64,000 nt of DNA, taken from NCBI GenBank assembly GCA_036260935.1, contig DATALQ010000027.1:78719-142718 (forward strand), in the 5' to 3' direction. Below, in pieces: positions 1-9,640 of the stretch (the first letter of the stretch is position 1; each line of letters begins with the position of its first letter). The notes beneath the pieces are model-generated. The model worked only from the letters and a program-made list of their open reading frames with translations, had not been told where the DNA came from and did not search any database. A program made the position numbers and the translations under genes. The stretch comes from JAEYOM01 sp036260935. GTDB taxonomy: Bacteria > Bacillota > Clostridia > Acetivibrionales > DTU013.

Positions 1-112
1 TCGACAGCGTGTCCGCCGCAAGAACATGGTAGCCTTCCAGTTCCAGCGCCGCGCGGTTGGCGTTTAATATGTCGTGATCGTCTTCAACAATCAATATGGT
101 TGCTTTTCTCAT
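1..112 (-). CDS. Response regulator, N-terminal fragment (cut by window edge)
   Basis: Translating the reverse strand from ATG at 112 gives 37 residues that begin MRKATILIVEDDHD and continue with a typical receiver-domain first helix and second strand. The acidic E-D-D cluster after the first beta strand is the metal-binding part of the phosphoacceptor pocket. The phosphorylated Asp and the output domain lie beyond position 1 and cannot be read. The start codon lies inside the end of the upstream histidine kinase gene (29-nt overlap), so the two are one transcription unit and probably translationally coupled. It is the likely partner of that kinase. Output (DNA binding or other) is unknown. 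Confidence 0.85.
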   Translation of the reverse strand, partial: MRKATILIVEDDHDILNANRAALELEGYHVLAADTLS

Positions 113-2099
113 CTTGCTGTTCTGCTCCTTTACTTAAGGGGAGGGTAAAGCGGACGGCTGTCCCTTTCCCTTTTTCGCTTTCAATCCAAATCCTGCCGCC
201 GTGCTCCTCGACGATCTCTTTACAGATGGGAAGGCCAAGACCGGAGCTGCCATCCCCGCTGATGCCCCGTTGAAACAGTCCTGATAACCGTTCGGGATCG
301 ATACCTTCGCCACTGTCGGAAACCGAGACTGTTGCGAATCCGTCGTTTGCAGCCCCAGCATGAACAGTCAGACGAATGTTACCTTCCTTTGTATGGCGGT
401 TGGCGTTTATAATAAGGTTAATAAGTGTTTGGAATATACTCTCTGGATTTACGCAGAGGTAGATCCCTCCGGGATCTGAATTGACAATAAGGTTATTCTT
501 CTTTTTCTGACAGATCGGGCGGCAGAAATTCGCTGCCCGATTCAACAGTGAGACTGCCTCAATATCCGTAAGCGTAAGCCCACGTTCCTTTTCCAGCGAG
601 ACTTCTTTCAGCTGCTCCACCAGATCCGCCAGTCTGACAGCCTCACGCTTGATGACTGCCAGGTTGTCAAGTGTTTTCTCGTTGACCGCATCATGCCGGA
701 TCTCCAGAGAAGTCAGACCTGCATAGCTTGACATAATTGTCAGCGGGGTGCGCATTTCATGAGAGATATTTGCCATAAATTCTGATTTTAACCGGCTCAT
801 CCTATCCAGAAGTAAATTAGTCTGCTGTGCTTCCTGCTCATTGCGTCGCGCCTTGTCAAGTTCGGTTTCGGTACGTGAAAATTGAAGGATGAGGGCTATC
901 ATATTTATAAAAATCATAATCATCATGCCAGTCTCGGATAGTCCGAGTGGAATGCTGTAACCTCCGGAACGATGTATCTGAATATCCAGGATCGACATTA
1001 CGATAAAAATAAGCGAGCCTGAAAGTATCAGGAGGTGCTCCATATGCCGGTTGTCATTTTTTCGGACGACATTATATACGAGTGCGGTCAACACATATAT
1101 ACCGACTAAAGCTGAACAAAGCTGAAACCAGAGTACGAACCGAGTATATATAATCGGTGGAGTCAGCAGCACAATGACCGTATACAGCACGCACAATATT
1201 TCGTAACCTCGTAATACATTTGGGTGCAGAGCGTTTGAAAAAACGCTGTTGATATAAAACAGAAACGATAGTATCAGAGCGATCAGTACCAGATATTCAA
1301 GGCCAATAGAGAACCTCCAGGGAAGGCTGGGGAATAAAAGCATAATGGCCTTCTCTTCAACAATCAGCATACGGATGCCGATGGAAAGGCTGGCCAGTGC
1401 AAACCACAGGAAAGCATACCGTCTGTGAAAGAACAGGAACATGCCGATAAAAAACAGGAAAGCTGTCAAGGTACAGCCGGCCAGGATGTGGACACGCTGC
1501 TGCGCTGCCGCATCCCGCCCGCTAATCATCTGCTGCGTACCCAAATACAGCGGGACAATCCCGCCGTAATCGTAATGATTGAAATTGGCAAACTGAATGA
1601 TTATTTCAACCCCCGTCGCTTTGGGCGTAAAATAGACGGTATAATGCTTTGTCATGGGTTCGGACGTCTCCTCCGTTTCGCCTGGAATACCCACGGACGG
1701 ATATTCTTTCCCGTCAATGAACAGACGCTGCGAATACATGGCGCTGTATGAACTGAGGCCGTAAGTCTCTCCATTGGCAGGCAGTTCGGCTATTATACGA
1801 TATGTGCCGTAGCGTCCAGGATCAACCCTGCCTTCGTTTAGGATAACCGGTTTGGTTTTGACGTCACCGAGCACAAAATCTTCAGGCGTATAAAATGCTT
1901 CCCTGTAATAAAGGAAACCGGTATTAGGTATGCTGGCGAGCTTTGTACTGAAATCAAAATCCAATAATTCAGCGTATCCGGGAGAGGTATCGGGCACTTC
2001 CTGCTCGACGCGGCTAGTGAGCATCGCCAACGATGTGAGAACAAAAATAATTAGTATTAAGAAAATAGATGCGCTGATAATAGCATGTTTTATTGGCAT
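84..2099 (-). CDS. Membrane sensor histidine kinase with 7TMR-DISM-type sensor
   Basis: This 671-residue kinase has an N-terminal membrane anchor (about residues 7-27). An extracytoplasmic domain of about 165 residues follows, then a block of about seven hydrophobic helices (about 200-410). This is the 7TMR-DISM arrangement, in which the extracellular domain often binds carbohydrate-like ligands. A short coiled coil leads to a HisKA domain with the H-box SHEMRTPL (His near residue 446). The HATPase_c domain has an N-box (NLIINANRHT), a G1 box (DSGEGID) and a G2 box (GSSGLGL). It should autophosphorylate and pass phosphate to the response regulator whose gene overlaps its 3' end. The ligand cannot be told from sequence. 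It is transcribed leftward, divergently from the giant SLH protein. Confidence 0.9.
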   Translation of the reverse strand: MPIKHAIISASIFLILIIFVLTSLAMLTSRVEQEVPDTSPGYAELLDFDFSTKLASIPNTGFLYYREAFYTPEDFVLGDVKTKPVILNEGRVDPGRYGTYRIIAELPANGETYGLSSYSAMYSQRLFIDGKEYPSVGIPGETEETSEPMTKHYTVYFTPKATGVEIIIQFANFNHYDYGGIVPLYLGTQQMISGRDAAAQQRVHILAGCTLTAFLFFIGMFLFFHRRYAFLWFALASLSIGIRMLIVEEKAIMLLFPSLPWRFSIGLEYLVLIALILSFLFYINSVFSNALHPNVLRGYEILCVLYTVIVLLTPPIIYTRFVLWFQLCSALVGIYVLTALVYNVVRKNDNRHMEHLLILSGSLIFIVMSILDIQIHRSGGYSIPLGLSETGMMIMIFINMIALILQFSRTETELDKARRNEQEAQQTNLLLDRMSRLKSEFMANISHEMRTPLTIMSSYAGLTSLEIRHDAVNEKTLDNLAVIKREAVRLADLVEQLKEVSLEKERGLTLTDIEAVSLLNRAANFCRPICQKKKNNLIVNSDPGGIYLCVNPESIFQTLINLIINANRHTKEGNIRLTVHAGAANDGFATVSVSDSGEGIDPERLSGLFQRGISGDGSSGLGLPICKEIVEEHGGRIWIESEKGKGTAVRFTLPLSKGAEQQDEKSNHIDC

Positions 2100-2201
2100 A
2101 GAAATACCTGCCTGAATTTTTTGTCATGAGAATTTATGTTTTCAGTTTATCATAACAAGCTCTTGGTTTCAATTTTTCAATCTATAAGTTTCCAATAAAT
2201 A

Positions 2202-2232
2202 AGTCCTAAATAAGTACTGAGTCCTAAATAAG
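2202..2232. repeat. 13-bp direct repeat in intergenic region
   Basis: The 13-mer AGTCCTAAATAAG occurs at 2202-2214 and again at 2220-2232, an 18-bp period. It lies in the 413-bp gap between two divergent genes, nearer the kinase. It could be a tandem regulator site or a chance duplication; nothing else recognisable is in this gap apart from a promoter element near 2395. Confidence 0.5.
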
Positions 2233-2392
2233 CCGAAAACAGTTCTGGCGATTGCTTGTTATATTGATATGCTTCTTCGGTGGCCTGGGTTTAATGGCTT
2301 CGTCATGGCTGAATATGTCCAGAGATTATGTCATATTATGTAAAATGTTGTCAAAATTTGACCTTCCGTTTGGTAATTTATGCCCTATTATC

Positions 2393-2401
2393 TGGTATAA
2401 T
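2393..2401 (+). promoter_or_regulatory. Extended -10 promoter element for SLH protein
   Basis: TGGTATAAT at 2393-2401 is a perfect extended -10 (TGnTATAAT). No good -35 hexamer sits at 16-18 bp, as expected for extended -10 promoters. It would give a leader of roughly 105 nt before the GGGGGAAG ribosome site at 2501-2508. Confidence 0.45.
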
Positions 2402-2512
2402 TTTCTTTGATTATAATTACTATGGCAACCGGTTCATATTATTTCAAATACGGTTCCGGCCTTTATTTCCATTTTGGTGTAAATAGCGGCGGATCTCTAT
2501 GGGGGAAGATGA

Positions 2513-5500
2513 ATGAATAACAAGAGGTTGTTACCGGTAATCCTGATATTGACACTCCTGATATGCGTCTTTCCGGTCACGGCGTCTGCGACGGAATATA
2601 CACCCGCGGACGGCGAGACGATGGATATATCCGCCTGTGTCAGCGGTGATGTGATCACCGTCGGTGCAGGAAGGTCGGTAATTTTGAACGGTAACTCCGT
2701 TAACCTGACGAGTGTCCGGATCACCTGCGAGGCAGGGGTAATTCTGACACTGCAGAACGTCGTTATTAATAATAGCGCTTCTTCCGGAGTCTGCCCGTTG
2801 ACGTTCACAGGCGCGGGCAGCAGACTTATACTGGAAAGCGGGGCTACGTCCACACTTACGGGTGGTACCTCAGCTCCAGGCATTTCGCTGGAAGCACCGG
2901 CGGAGCTGAGCCTTGAAAACAACGGCGTGCTGACCGCCACGGGCGGTACCGGCTGCGCCGGTCTGCAATGCCCGATCGGTGCGACTCTGACGGTGTCGGG
3001 GGACGGCACGCTTAATGCTACGGGCAAGAATGGCGGGGCGGGCATCGGAGGCGCTTATAAAGCCGCCTGCGGGTCTATCACGATCAATAGCGGTACGGTT
3101 ATCGCAACAGGCGGCGGTGTCAGAATGACCAATAGGTTTTATCATGCAATTGACGGCGGGGTAATCACGATATCGGGAGGAACGGTCAACTCCGCGAATA
3201 TTACCTATGGGGGAATCGGCGGCAACAGCAACGAAGGCAGCTCCATTTCAATCGCGGGAGGAACCGTCACAGCCACGGGAGCTCCGGAAGCTATAGGTAT
3301 TGGTGGTGTCGGTACGCTGGGATGCGATGTCACGATTACAGGCGGAACGGTGACAGCCATAAGCAACAAAGTTGCGCCGATAGGCAGAAACAATACCTCG
3401 CTCAGCGGCACTGTCAAGATAACTGGAGGGACGGTAACAGCACAAAGCAACGGTTACAACTATGCGGGTATCGACTGCAGTTATGGTGCGTCCGGCATTG
3501 TCACGATTACAGGAGGAACGGTAAAGGCTACAGGCGGTAACATTGGCGCCGGTATCTGCGGAAGCGGCTTCGATTATAGCGGAAGCGCTGCCGGAACAGG
3601 CACGGTTACTATTTCAGGAGGAACTGTAACGGCCATAGGCGGTACCGCGGGTGTCGGCATATGCGGAAGTGCTGCAGGAACAGGATCTGTTTCGATAGCT
3701 GGCGGTACGGTATATGCTGGCGGAGTAACGTGCGATTTGGGCTCCGGTCTTGCAGATACAGAAGAGACTCTTTCCATCACCGGGTCGGCTATGGTATTCA
3801 TGAAAAACAACATATGCACGACACCGACGACCACGACGCACACTAATTTTACATATCCTATAGGTACCGCGGAGGTATACGGCGTCGGAATTTCCGTACC
3901 GGATACGTGGACGACTGACTTCGGCGCGTACCTGCAGCCCTGTACGCTTTCTTATGATGTCAACGGCGGCATCGGTGCTGTCCCCGGGTCAGTGACCCGG
4001 CTTTATAACACTGAGATCACTCTGCCTGACGGCAGCGGTTTATCGCTCGCAGGTCATTACTTTGACGGCTGGAACACTGCTTCGGACGGTACGGGAACGA
4101 ATTACGCAGCGGGCGCGAACTACACGATGCCCGCAGGTGGTGGCACACTTTATGCGCAGTGGACGGCGGACGCCCTTACCGGCACGGCGACAATCGACGA
4201 TATCACTCCCGAATTCGGTCAGACTCTGACGGCGTCGCTGGCGGATGGGAACAATACGGGTACACTTTCGTATCAGTGGAAGCGGGGCGCTGCGAATGTC
4301 GGTACGAATTCTGCGACGTATACGCTTGCCGCGGACGATATCGGACAGACTATTACGGTTACCATATCCAGCAGCGTAGAGACAGGCACGCAGACCTCTG
4401 TCGCAACCGCAGCGGTTACAAAGGCGGCGAGCAGCCCCGCAACGGGAATTACTCCTGTGCTGTCGTCTAAAACGACGATGAGTATCACAGTGACGAGTGT
4501 CACAGGGTATGAGTACGTCATAACGGGAGACGGCGTTGCAATAAATGACGCTGATTGGCAGGACAGCAACGAATTCACCGGCCTTTCCGCTAACACAGCA
4601 TATGATATTTTCCAGCGGGTGAAGGAAACGGATACAAATTTTGCTTCCGCTGCAAGCTCAGTACTCGACGTTATGACGAGTACTAACGCCCTCACCGGCA
4701 CGGCAGGCATAACAGGCGACGCGGTATTCGGTCAGACTCTGACGGCATCGCTGGCGGACGGGAATAACACAGGTACACTTTCATATCAGTGGACGCGCGA
4801 CGGTGTGGATATTGGAAGCCCGACGACAAGTAATACTTATACTATCGTTCAGGCGGATATAGACACTGTAATCGCGGTAAAAATCACGAGCAGCGTCGAG
4901 ACTGGCACACAAACCTCTGTCGCAACCGCAGCGGTTACAAAGGCGGCGAGCAGCCCCGCAACGGGAATTACTCCTGTGCTGTCGTCTAAAACGACGACGA
5001 GCATCACAGTGACGAGCGTCACAGGCTATGAGTACGTTATAACTGAGGATGGCGCGGCTGTCGGAACGGGCACGTGGCAGGACAGCAACGAATTTTCCGG
5101 GCTTTCCGCTAACACAGCTTATGATATTTACCAGCGTGTAAAAGAGACAGCGACTCATAAGGCTTCGGGAATCAGTGCGAAGCTGGATGTTACGACAAAT
5201 GCCGCTCCGACCTACATGGCAAGTGTCAGCCCGACGAGCAGGGTATTCATGGCGGTGGGCGCAGGTTATGGCGTACAGACGGCTCAAGTGTTCACAATCA
5301 CAAACGACGGCTCCGGAACGATAACGGGTCTTTCCGCGACACTCGGAGGCTCCTACTTTGAAATAAGCTCGGAACTTTCAGCTACAGCCATCAACGCGGC
5401 AGGAACAGCAACGGTGAGCGTCCGGCCGATTACAGGATTGGCTACGAACACCTATACCGATATCCTGACCATTACGGCCGATAACGGTATTTCGCTGAAG

Positions 5501-7468
5501 GTTCCACTGTCGTTTACCGTCCTGGCGCCAACCATCGACCCCGCATCCCGCGATTATGACCTGAATAAACCCGTTGATGTAACCGCGACCATCACATGGA
5601 ACGGCGCAACATCGATCACCGATGCGGTTTACAGTATAAGACCCGACGCAGTAATGCATACGCTCGATATCGACGATTACACGATAGCCGGCAATGTCTT
5701 GACAATAGATAACAGCTTCTTTGAAGGCATTCCACTCACAACAGGAGCCGCTGTCGACTTTGTATTCACTTTCGACACGGGAGATGAGGCAGCCATGACG
5801 GTAAATGTCGTGTGCGGCTTTGTACCGGTAACAGGTATCAGCGATGTACCGGACACGGCCACCGTGGGTACGCCGCTCACGCTGACCGGCACTGTCTCAC
5901 CTGCTAATGCGACAAATCGGGCAATCATATGGAGCGTGTACAATGCGGGAGACACAGGCGCGTCGATTGCGGGAAACATACTATCCACTACGGCGGCGGG
6001 CGCTGTCGTTGTCCAGGCGAAGATAATAAACGGCACAGCCGAAAGCACGGATTATACACAGCACTTTAATATAACTGTAAGCGCCGCGCCGGTCACAACT
6101 TATACTGTGACCTTCAACTCGAATGGTTCGACTTACGCAACTAAAACAGTCAATGCAGGCGAGAGCATCGGAACCGCAGCATGGCCGGCAAATCCGACAC
6201 GAAGCAGCTATACCTTCGACGGCTGGTTCACAGGTGAAAACGGCACGGGTACGGAGTTTACATCAACGACATCGGTAAATGCCACGATGACAGTCTATGC
6301 AAAATGGTCATACAGCGAAGGCGGCTCAGAAACGACGCCGACGCCGACGGAAAAGACGATCACCGTAACCGAGACAAGCAGCGAATTATTCAAAAACGCC
6401 CCAGGCGCAATAACTGCTGAAGCGAACATGGACAATGCCTTTTCAAACTCAATTGAAGTCAAGGTTATGGATACACCGGAGGATAAGGCAAGCTTCGGTA
6501 TGAGAATGACTGACGAGGTCTACCCGTTTGACATCTCTCTGTACATCAAGGGTACAAATCAAAAAACGGAACCTATGCCCGGCTATGCCGTGACCATCTC
6601 CTTGCCGATACCGGAAAACCTGCTCGACAAAAAGGAGATACTCACCATCGTACATAAATCCGACAGTGGCGTCGTGACAGAAATAAAATCACGTTATGTT
6701 CAGAAGAACGGCGTGTGGTATCTTGTTTTCGAGGCGACGGAGTTTTCGCCCTACGCCCTGGTTGTCAGGACCGGCGAAAACTACTATGAATCGGCGGGTG
6801 TGCCGTATTACCTTGGCACCAACGGCAACAGGGTGTTCATCGGCTTTGCGGCAAACAGCAAGTATATTGCACCTAAAGGTGTGACTGTTTCGGTTATGCA
6901 AAACGACAAGAACCTCACGGACATCACCGGACATTGGGCGGCAGGATATATCGGCTTTGTGACCGAGCGGGAGATCTTCGTCGGCACAGGTGGCAATACC
7001 TTCTCACCCGATGCAGGAATGACCCGCGCCATGTTCGCGACGGTTATCGGGAGACTTTACGAGCGCAGCTATGGTGAGATTAAAGCGTCAAGCACTAATG
7101 CCTTCAACGACTGCGACTACAGTGCTTATTACGGTAAATACATAGCCTGGGTATCGAAGAACAGCATCATCGAAGGTGTCGGCGACGGCAAGTTCGCCCC
7201 CGATACGCTAATCACCCGCGAACAGATGGCAGCGGCACTGTACCGCTTCGCGGACTTTCTCAATGTACTGCCGGACGACATGGATACCGCGCTCAATTAT
7301 CCTGACGCCAATAGCATTTCGGGCTATGCAAAAACAGCCGCTCTCTACTGCCAGACTACCGGCGTCATTGACGGGCGCACCGGCGGAGTGTTCGCTCCGC
7401 GGGAAGCCGCCACCCGCGCCGAAGTTGCCACGATTATACAGCGGTTTGTGGAAGTGGTAATGAAGTAG
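2513..7468 (+). CDS. Giant modular S-layer-anchored surface protein (beta-repeat, X2, SLH)
   Basis: This 1651-residue secreted protein starts with a clear signal peptide (about residues 1-27, ending ASA). Residues about 30-430 are Gly/Thr/Ser-rich strands repeating variants of ITGGTVTA, a parallel beta-solenoid-like or adhesin-like region. An InlB/Flg_new-type repeat (about 479-550) follows. Two 173-residue units (from about 555 and 727) carry Ig-like and fibronectin-like modules. Next come an ASH-like beta module (about 900-1000), an X2-type module (about 1007-1100) known from cellulosomal proteins, a Big-type module (about 1105-1190), a second Flg_new repeat (about 1197-1275) and a linker. 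The C-terminus has three SLH domains (about 1467, 1530 and 1596 onward) that should bind pyruvylated secondary cell-wall polymer. The role is probably adhesion or substrate attachment (inference). The start is set by GGGGGAAG four bases upstream of the ATG. Confidence 0.9.
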   Translation: MNNKRLLPVILILTLLICVFPVTASATEYTPADGETMDISACVSGDVITVGAGRSVILNGNSVNLTSVRITCEAGVILTLQNVVINNSASSGVCPLTFTGAGSRLILESGATSTLTGGTSAPGISLEAPAELSLENNGVLTATGGTGCAGLQCPIGATLTVSGDGTLNATGKNGGAGIGGAYKAACGSITINSGTVIATGGGVRMTNRFYHAIDGGVITISGGTVNSANITYGGIGGNSNEGSSISIAGGTVTATGAPEAIGIGGVGTLGCDVTITGGTVTAISNKVAPIGRNNTSLSGTVKITGGTVTAQSNGYNYAGIDCSYGASGIVTITGGTVKATGGNIGAGICGSGFDYSGSAAGTGTVTISGGTVTAIGGTAGVGICGSAAGTGSVSIAGGTVYAGGVTCDLGSGLADTEETLSITGSAMVFMKNNICTTPTTTTHTNFTYPIGTAEVYGVGISVPDTWTTDFGAYLQPCTLSYDVNGGIGAVPGSVTRLYNTEITLPDGSGLSLAGHYFDGWNTASDGTGTNYAAGANYTMPAGGGTLYAQWTADALTGTATIDDITPEFGQTLTASLADGNNTGTLSYQWKRGAANVGTNSATYTLAADDIGQTITVTISSSVETGTQTSVATAAVTKAASSPATGITPVLSSKTTMSITVTSVTGYEYVITGDGVAINDADWQDSNEFTGLSANTAYDIFQRVKETDTNFASAASSVLDVMTSTNALTGTAGITGDAVFGQTLTASLADGNNTGTLSYQWTRDGVDIGSPTTSNTYTIVQADIDTVIAVKITSSVETGTQTSVATAAVTKAASSPATGITPVLSSKTTTSITVTSVTGYEYVITEDGAAVGTGTWQDSNEFSGLSANTAYDIYQRVKETATHKASGISAKLDVTTNAAPTYMASVSPTSRVFMAVGAGYGVQTAQVFTITNDGSGTITGLSATLGGSYFEISSELSATAINAAGTATVSVRPITGLATNTYTDILTITADNGISLKVPLSFTVLAPTIDPASRDYDLNKPVDVTATITWNGATSITDAVYSIRPDAVMHTLDIDDYTIAGNVLTIDNSFFEGIPLTTGAAVDFVFTFDTGDEAAMTVNVVCGFVPVTGISDVPDTATVGTPLTLTGTVSPANATNRAIIWSVYNAGDTGASIAGNILSTTAAGAVVVQAKIINGTAESTDYTQHFNITVSAAPVTTYTVTFNSNGSTYATKTVNAGESIGTAAWPANPTRSSYTFDGWFTGENGTGTEFTSTTSVNATMTVYAKWSYSEGGSETTPTPTEKTITVTETSSELFKNAPGAITAEANMDNAFSNSIEVKVMDTPEDKASFGMRMTDEVYPFDISLYIKGTNQKTEPMPGYAVTISLPIPENLLDKKEILTIVHKSDSGVVTEIKSRYVQKNGVWYLVFEATEFSPYALVVRTGENYYESAGVPYYLGTNGNRVFIGFAANSKYIAPKGVTVSVMQNDKNLTDITGHWAAGYIGFVTEREIFVGTGGNTFSPDAGMTRAMFATVIGRLYERSYGEIKASSTNAFNDCDYSAYYGKYIAWVSKNSIIEGVGDGKFAPDTLITREQMAAALYRFADFLNVLPDDMDTALNYPDANSISGYAKTAALYCQTTGVIDGRTGGVFAPREAATRAEVATIIQRFVEVVMK
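4394..4478 (+). repeat. 85-bp exact direct repeat, copy 1
   Basis: The 85 bases at 4394-4478 recur identically at 4913-4997, exactly 519 bp (173 codons) downstream. They encode the end of an Ig-like module plus the start of the next one. The surrounding modules are similar but diverged, so this part has been homogenised or duplicated recently. Confidence 0.9.
4913..4997 (+). repeat. 85-bp exact direct repeat, copy 2
   Basis: Second copy of the 85-bp direct repeat, in the same reading frame as the copy at 4394-4478. Recombination between the copies would delete or add exactly one 173-residue unit without a frameshift. Confidence 0.9.
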
Positions 7469-7555
7469 GGCGTTGAAAAAAATTACCTCGCTTTTTATCG
7501 TTTAATATCTCCTTAAAAGTGCATGTTATATAGAGTCAAATTTTAAGGAGGTGTT

Positions 7556-7744
7556 ATGATGGCAGATATATGGAAACAACAGGTAGGGCAGCAGCTTCAG
7601 GTGGCAAACCAGCAGATTACGCTTTGCCAGCAGAGGATACAGAAGGACAAGGATTGTGCTGAAGAACAGCTGTTGCTGCAGAATGCATTAGGTGCTGTAG
7701 CAAAGGCTTGGGAAATTATAGAATCCGATACTCATGCCCATTGA
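7556..7744 (+). CDS. Small glutamine-rich helical protein, unknown function
   Basis: This is a 62-residue protein, rich in Gln and predicted helical, without a signal peptide or recognised motif. It has a strong ribosome site (AAGGAGGTG at 7544-7553) just before two consecutive ATG codons at 7556 and 7559; the first is used here. A rho-independent terminator follows 15 bases after its stop, so it is probably a single-gene transcript. The sequence has two Cys (residues 24 and 34). I do not recognise the family. The good ribosome site, terminator and lack of competing frames support it being real. Confidence 0.7.
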   Translation: MMADIWKQQVGQQLQVANQQITLCQQRIQKDKDCAEEQLLLQNALGAVAKAWEIIESDTHAH

Positions 7745-7758
7745 TACGCTAGTGTTCG

Positions 7759-7789
7759 AAGAGCTTTTGGCAATCCGCCAAAAGCTCTT
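7759..7789 (+). terminator. Rho-independent terminator
   Basis: A perfect 13-bp stem (7759-7771 with 7777-7789) with a 5-nt loop is followed by a moderately T-rich tract. It ends the small gene at 7556-7744. Confidence 0.85.
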
Positions 7790-7884
7790 TACTTTATGCC
7801 CAATATCGGTAGCAAGCGGAATTTGCAAATAATTACATATGAATATATAATTTACTTATATTTTAGAGTGGTGAGGTGGAACGA

Positions 7885-8424
7885 ATGATAAAATCGGAAA
7901 TGATAAGAATGCTGTGCAATTATCATCCCATTGACGATAACGAAATAGCTTTCAAAAAACAGATAATCGATTTCGTCGAAAATAACGAACTCTTTCTAGG
8001 AGATCGCAATTCGGCCGGACACATTACAGGATCGGCCTGGGTCGTCAATTATAACAGGAACAAGGTATTGCTCACACATCATAAAGTTTTGAATAAATGG
8101 CTTCAGACAGGAGGTCATACCGAAGAGGGTGAAAACGTAAAAGCTGCGGCAATAAGGGAAGCGATGGAGGAATCGGGGTTGACCTCGCTAAAATTTATGA
8201 GTGATAATATTTTCGATATCGACGTTCACAGGATACCCGCAAAGGGCGAAAAGCCCGAGCATTACCATTACGATATAAGATTCCTGCTTGAGGCTGATGA
8301 AAGGGAAGAAATTACGGTCAGTCAGGAATCTAAGGATGTAAAATGGGTAGAACTGGATAAAATCGAGCAGTTCAATGACAGTGAATCAATAGTGCGCATG
8401 AAGAAAAAGATTAATAAAGCATAG
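7885..8424 (+). CDS. NUDIX hydrolase
   Basis: A 179-residue NUDIX-family pyrophosphohydrolase. The full NUDIX signature G-x5-E-x7-R-E-x2-E-E-x-G is present (GHTEEGE..., then REAMEESGL), giving the metal-binding glutamates. Such enzymes cleave nucleoside diphosphates linked to another moiety; the substrate is not predictable here. The N-terminal 50 residues form a helical extension before the fold. ATG at 7885 is chosen because GAGGTGG lies six bases upstream; an in-frame GTG at 7876 has no spacing to that site. It is the first gene of a co-directional run (8438, 9134, 9641, 10286) with short gaps, perhaps an operon of housekeeping or detoxification enzymes. Confidence 0.9.
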   Translation: MIKSEMIRMLCNYHPIDDNEIAFKKQIIDFVENNELFLGDRNSAGHITGSAWVVNYNRNKVLLTHHKVLNKWLQTGGHTEEGENVKAAAIREAMEESGLTSLKFMSDNIFDIDVHRIPAKGEKPEHYHYDIRFLLEADEREEITVSQESKDVKWVELDKIEQFNDSESIVRMKKKINKA

Positions 8425-8437
8425 GAGAAAAAAACGG

Positions 8438-9112
8438 ATGACTGAAAAAATACTGCTTGGATGGAGCGGCGGCAAGGATAGCTCAATGGCTCTGTACGAA
8501 CTCAAGAGGCTGGGTAAATATGATATCACTTTGCTGACAACTGTGACGGAGCAATACAACAGAATAAGCATGCATGGAGTAAGAACGGCCTTACTTGAGA
8601 GGCAGGCAGAGTCCCTGGGCTGCGGGCTTGAAAAGGTGTACATATCTCCGGAATGCTCGAATGAGGAATATGAAAATAAAATGGAAGCCATGATGAACAG
8701 GTACAAGGGGATCGGAGTCAGGAAAGTGGCTTTCGGCGATCTCTTTTTGGAAGACATAAGAGAATATAGGGAGACAAACTTGAAGAAGTCTGGCATGGAG
8801 GCCATTTTCCCACTGTGGGGGAGAGATACCGGAAAACTTGCCAATACTTTCATAGATCTCGGTTTCAAGGCAATTATCACCTGTGTGGATACAAAAGTCC
8901 TGAATGGGGATTTCGCGGGAAGATATTATGATAGGGGATTGCTGACCGATTTGCCTGCAAATGTAGACCCCTGCGGTGAAAACGGAGAGTTCCATTCATT
9001 TGTGTTTGATGGGCCGATCTTTAATAAAAAAATCGATTTTACCGTGGGTGAGAGGACGCTAAGGGATGAAAGGTTCAGCTTTTGCGACCTGATCCAGCCA
9101 ATTGATTATTAA
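8438..9112 (+). CDS. PP-loop ATP pyrophosphatase, Dph6/MJ0570-like
   Basis: A 224-residue protein with the PP-loop motif SGGKDS at residues 11-16, typical of N-type ATP pyrophosphatases that adenylate a carbonyl before amidation or thiolation. The remainder resembles the Dph6 (diphthine-ammonia ligase) / MJ0570 group, including a conserved GENGEFHS-type segment near residue 187. Bacteria make no diphthamide, so the substrate of the bacterial members is unknown. It begins 13 bases after the NUDIX stop with an AGGAG site, so the two are co-transcribed. Confidence 0.82.
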   Translation: MTEKILLGWSGGKDSSMALYELKRLGKYDITLLTTVTEQYNRISMHGVRTALLERQAESLGCGLEKVYISPECSNEEYENKMEAMMNRYKGIGVRKVAFGDLFLEDIREYRETNLKKSGMEAIFPLWGRDTGKLANTFIDLGFKAIITCVDTKVLNGDFAGRYYDRGLLTDLPANVDPCGENGEFHSFVFDGPIFNKKIDFTVGERTLRDERFSFCDLIQPIDY

Positions 9113-9133
9113 GTATCATTAAGGGGGAGGCAT

Positions 9134-9556
9134 ATGGAAGAGTTCATTCTAAAGGATGGCATGGAGAACATGGACTTTGACCGGGTTACCGAAATGCTGT
9201 CAAAATCGTACTGGAGTCCGGGTATCAGTTGGGCCGAGGTGGTAAAAAGCGCCGAAAACTCGGCTCTTGTAATAGGAGCCTTTTTGAATGATGGCACTCA
9301 GATCGCCTACGCGAGGGCTATTTCCGACAAGACCAGATTTGCCTATATATGTGATGTCTATGTAGACGAAAATTACAGGAAGCTGGGCATCGGACAGAAT
9401 ATGGTGAGGCGTATGATGGCTCACGAGGATATGAAGGACGTTTACCAATGGCTGCTGAAAACCAAAGACGCGCACGGTGTATACGGTAAAGTAGGATTCA
9501 AACCTGTTTCGCGCCCTTTGGACTGGTTGGAGATAAGGGAAAACAGGCCGAGGTGA
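9134..9556 (+). CDS. GNAT-family N-acetyltransferase
   Basis: A 140-residue GNAT protein. The acetyl-CoA binding segment (motif A) is visible as VDENYRKLGIGQNMVRRMM at about residues 76-94, and the C-terminal KVGFKPVSRP stretch matches motif B. The short length and the closing D-W-L residues are like small-molecule GNATs of the YitH/ElaA kind. The substrate is unknown. A strong AAGGGGGAGG site precedes the ATG, and it lies 21 bases after the PP-loop gene in the same direction. Confidence 0.85.
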   Translation: MEEFILKDGMENMDFDRVTEMLSKSYWSPGISWAEVVKSAENSALVIGAFLNDGTQIAYARAISDKTRFAYICDVYVDENYRKLGIGQNMVRRMMAHEDMKDVYQWLLKTKDAHGVYGKVGFKPVSRPLDWLEIRENRPR

Positions 9557-9640
9557 CGTACATGGTTGCCTGTGCGGAAGCACAGCAGCAATGTGTCAGG
9601 ATGCCTGGGTAAATTAACTGTTGAAAAAGGAGATGCCTTT

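Noticed and set aside
3100..3760. Short regular repeats that might look like a CRISPR array
   Set aside because: The repeats vary, are in coding frame (GGTVTA-type strands) and have no unique spacers of constant length; no cas genes are nearby.
2497..5659. Many long antisense frames opposite the giant SLH gene
   Set aside because: They arise from the Gly/Thr/Val-biased repeats; no ribosome sites, and the sense strand has a full-length gene with recognised domains.
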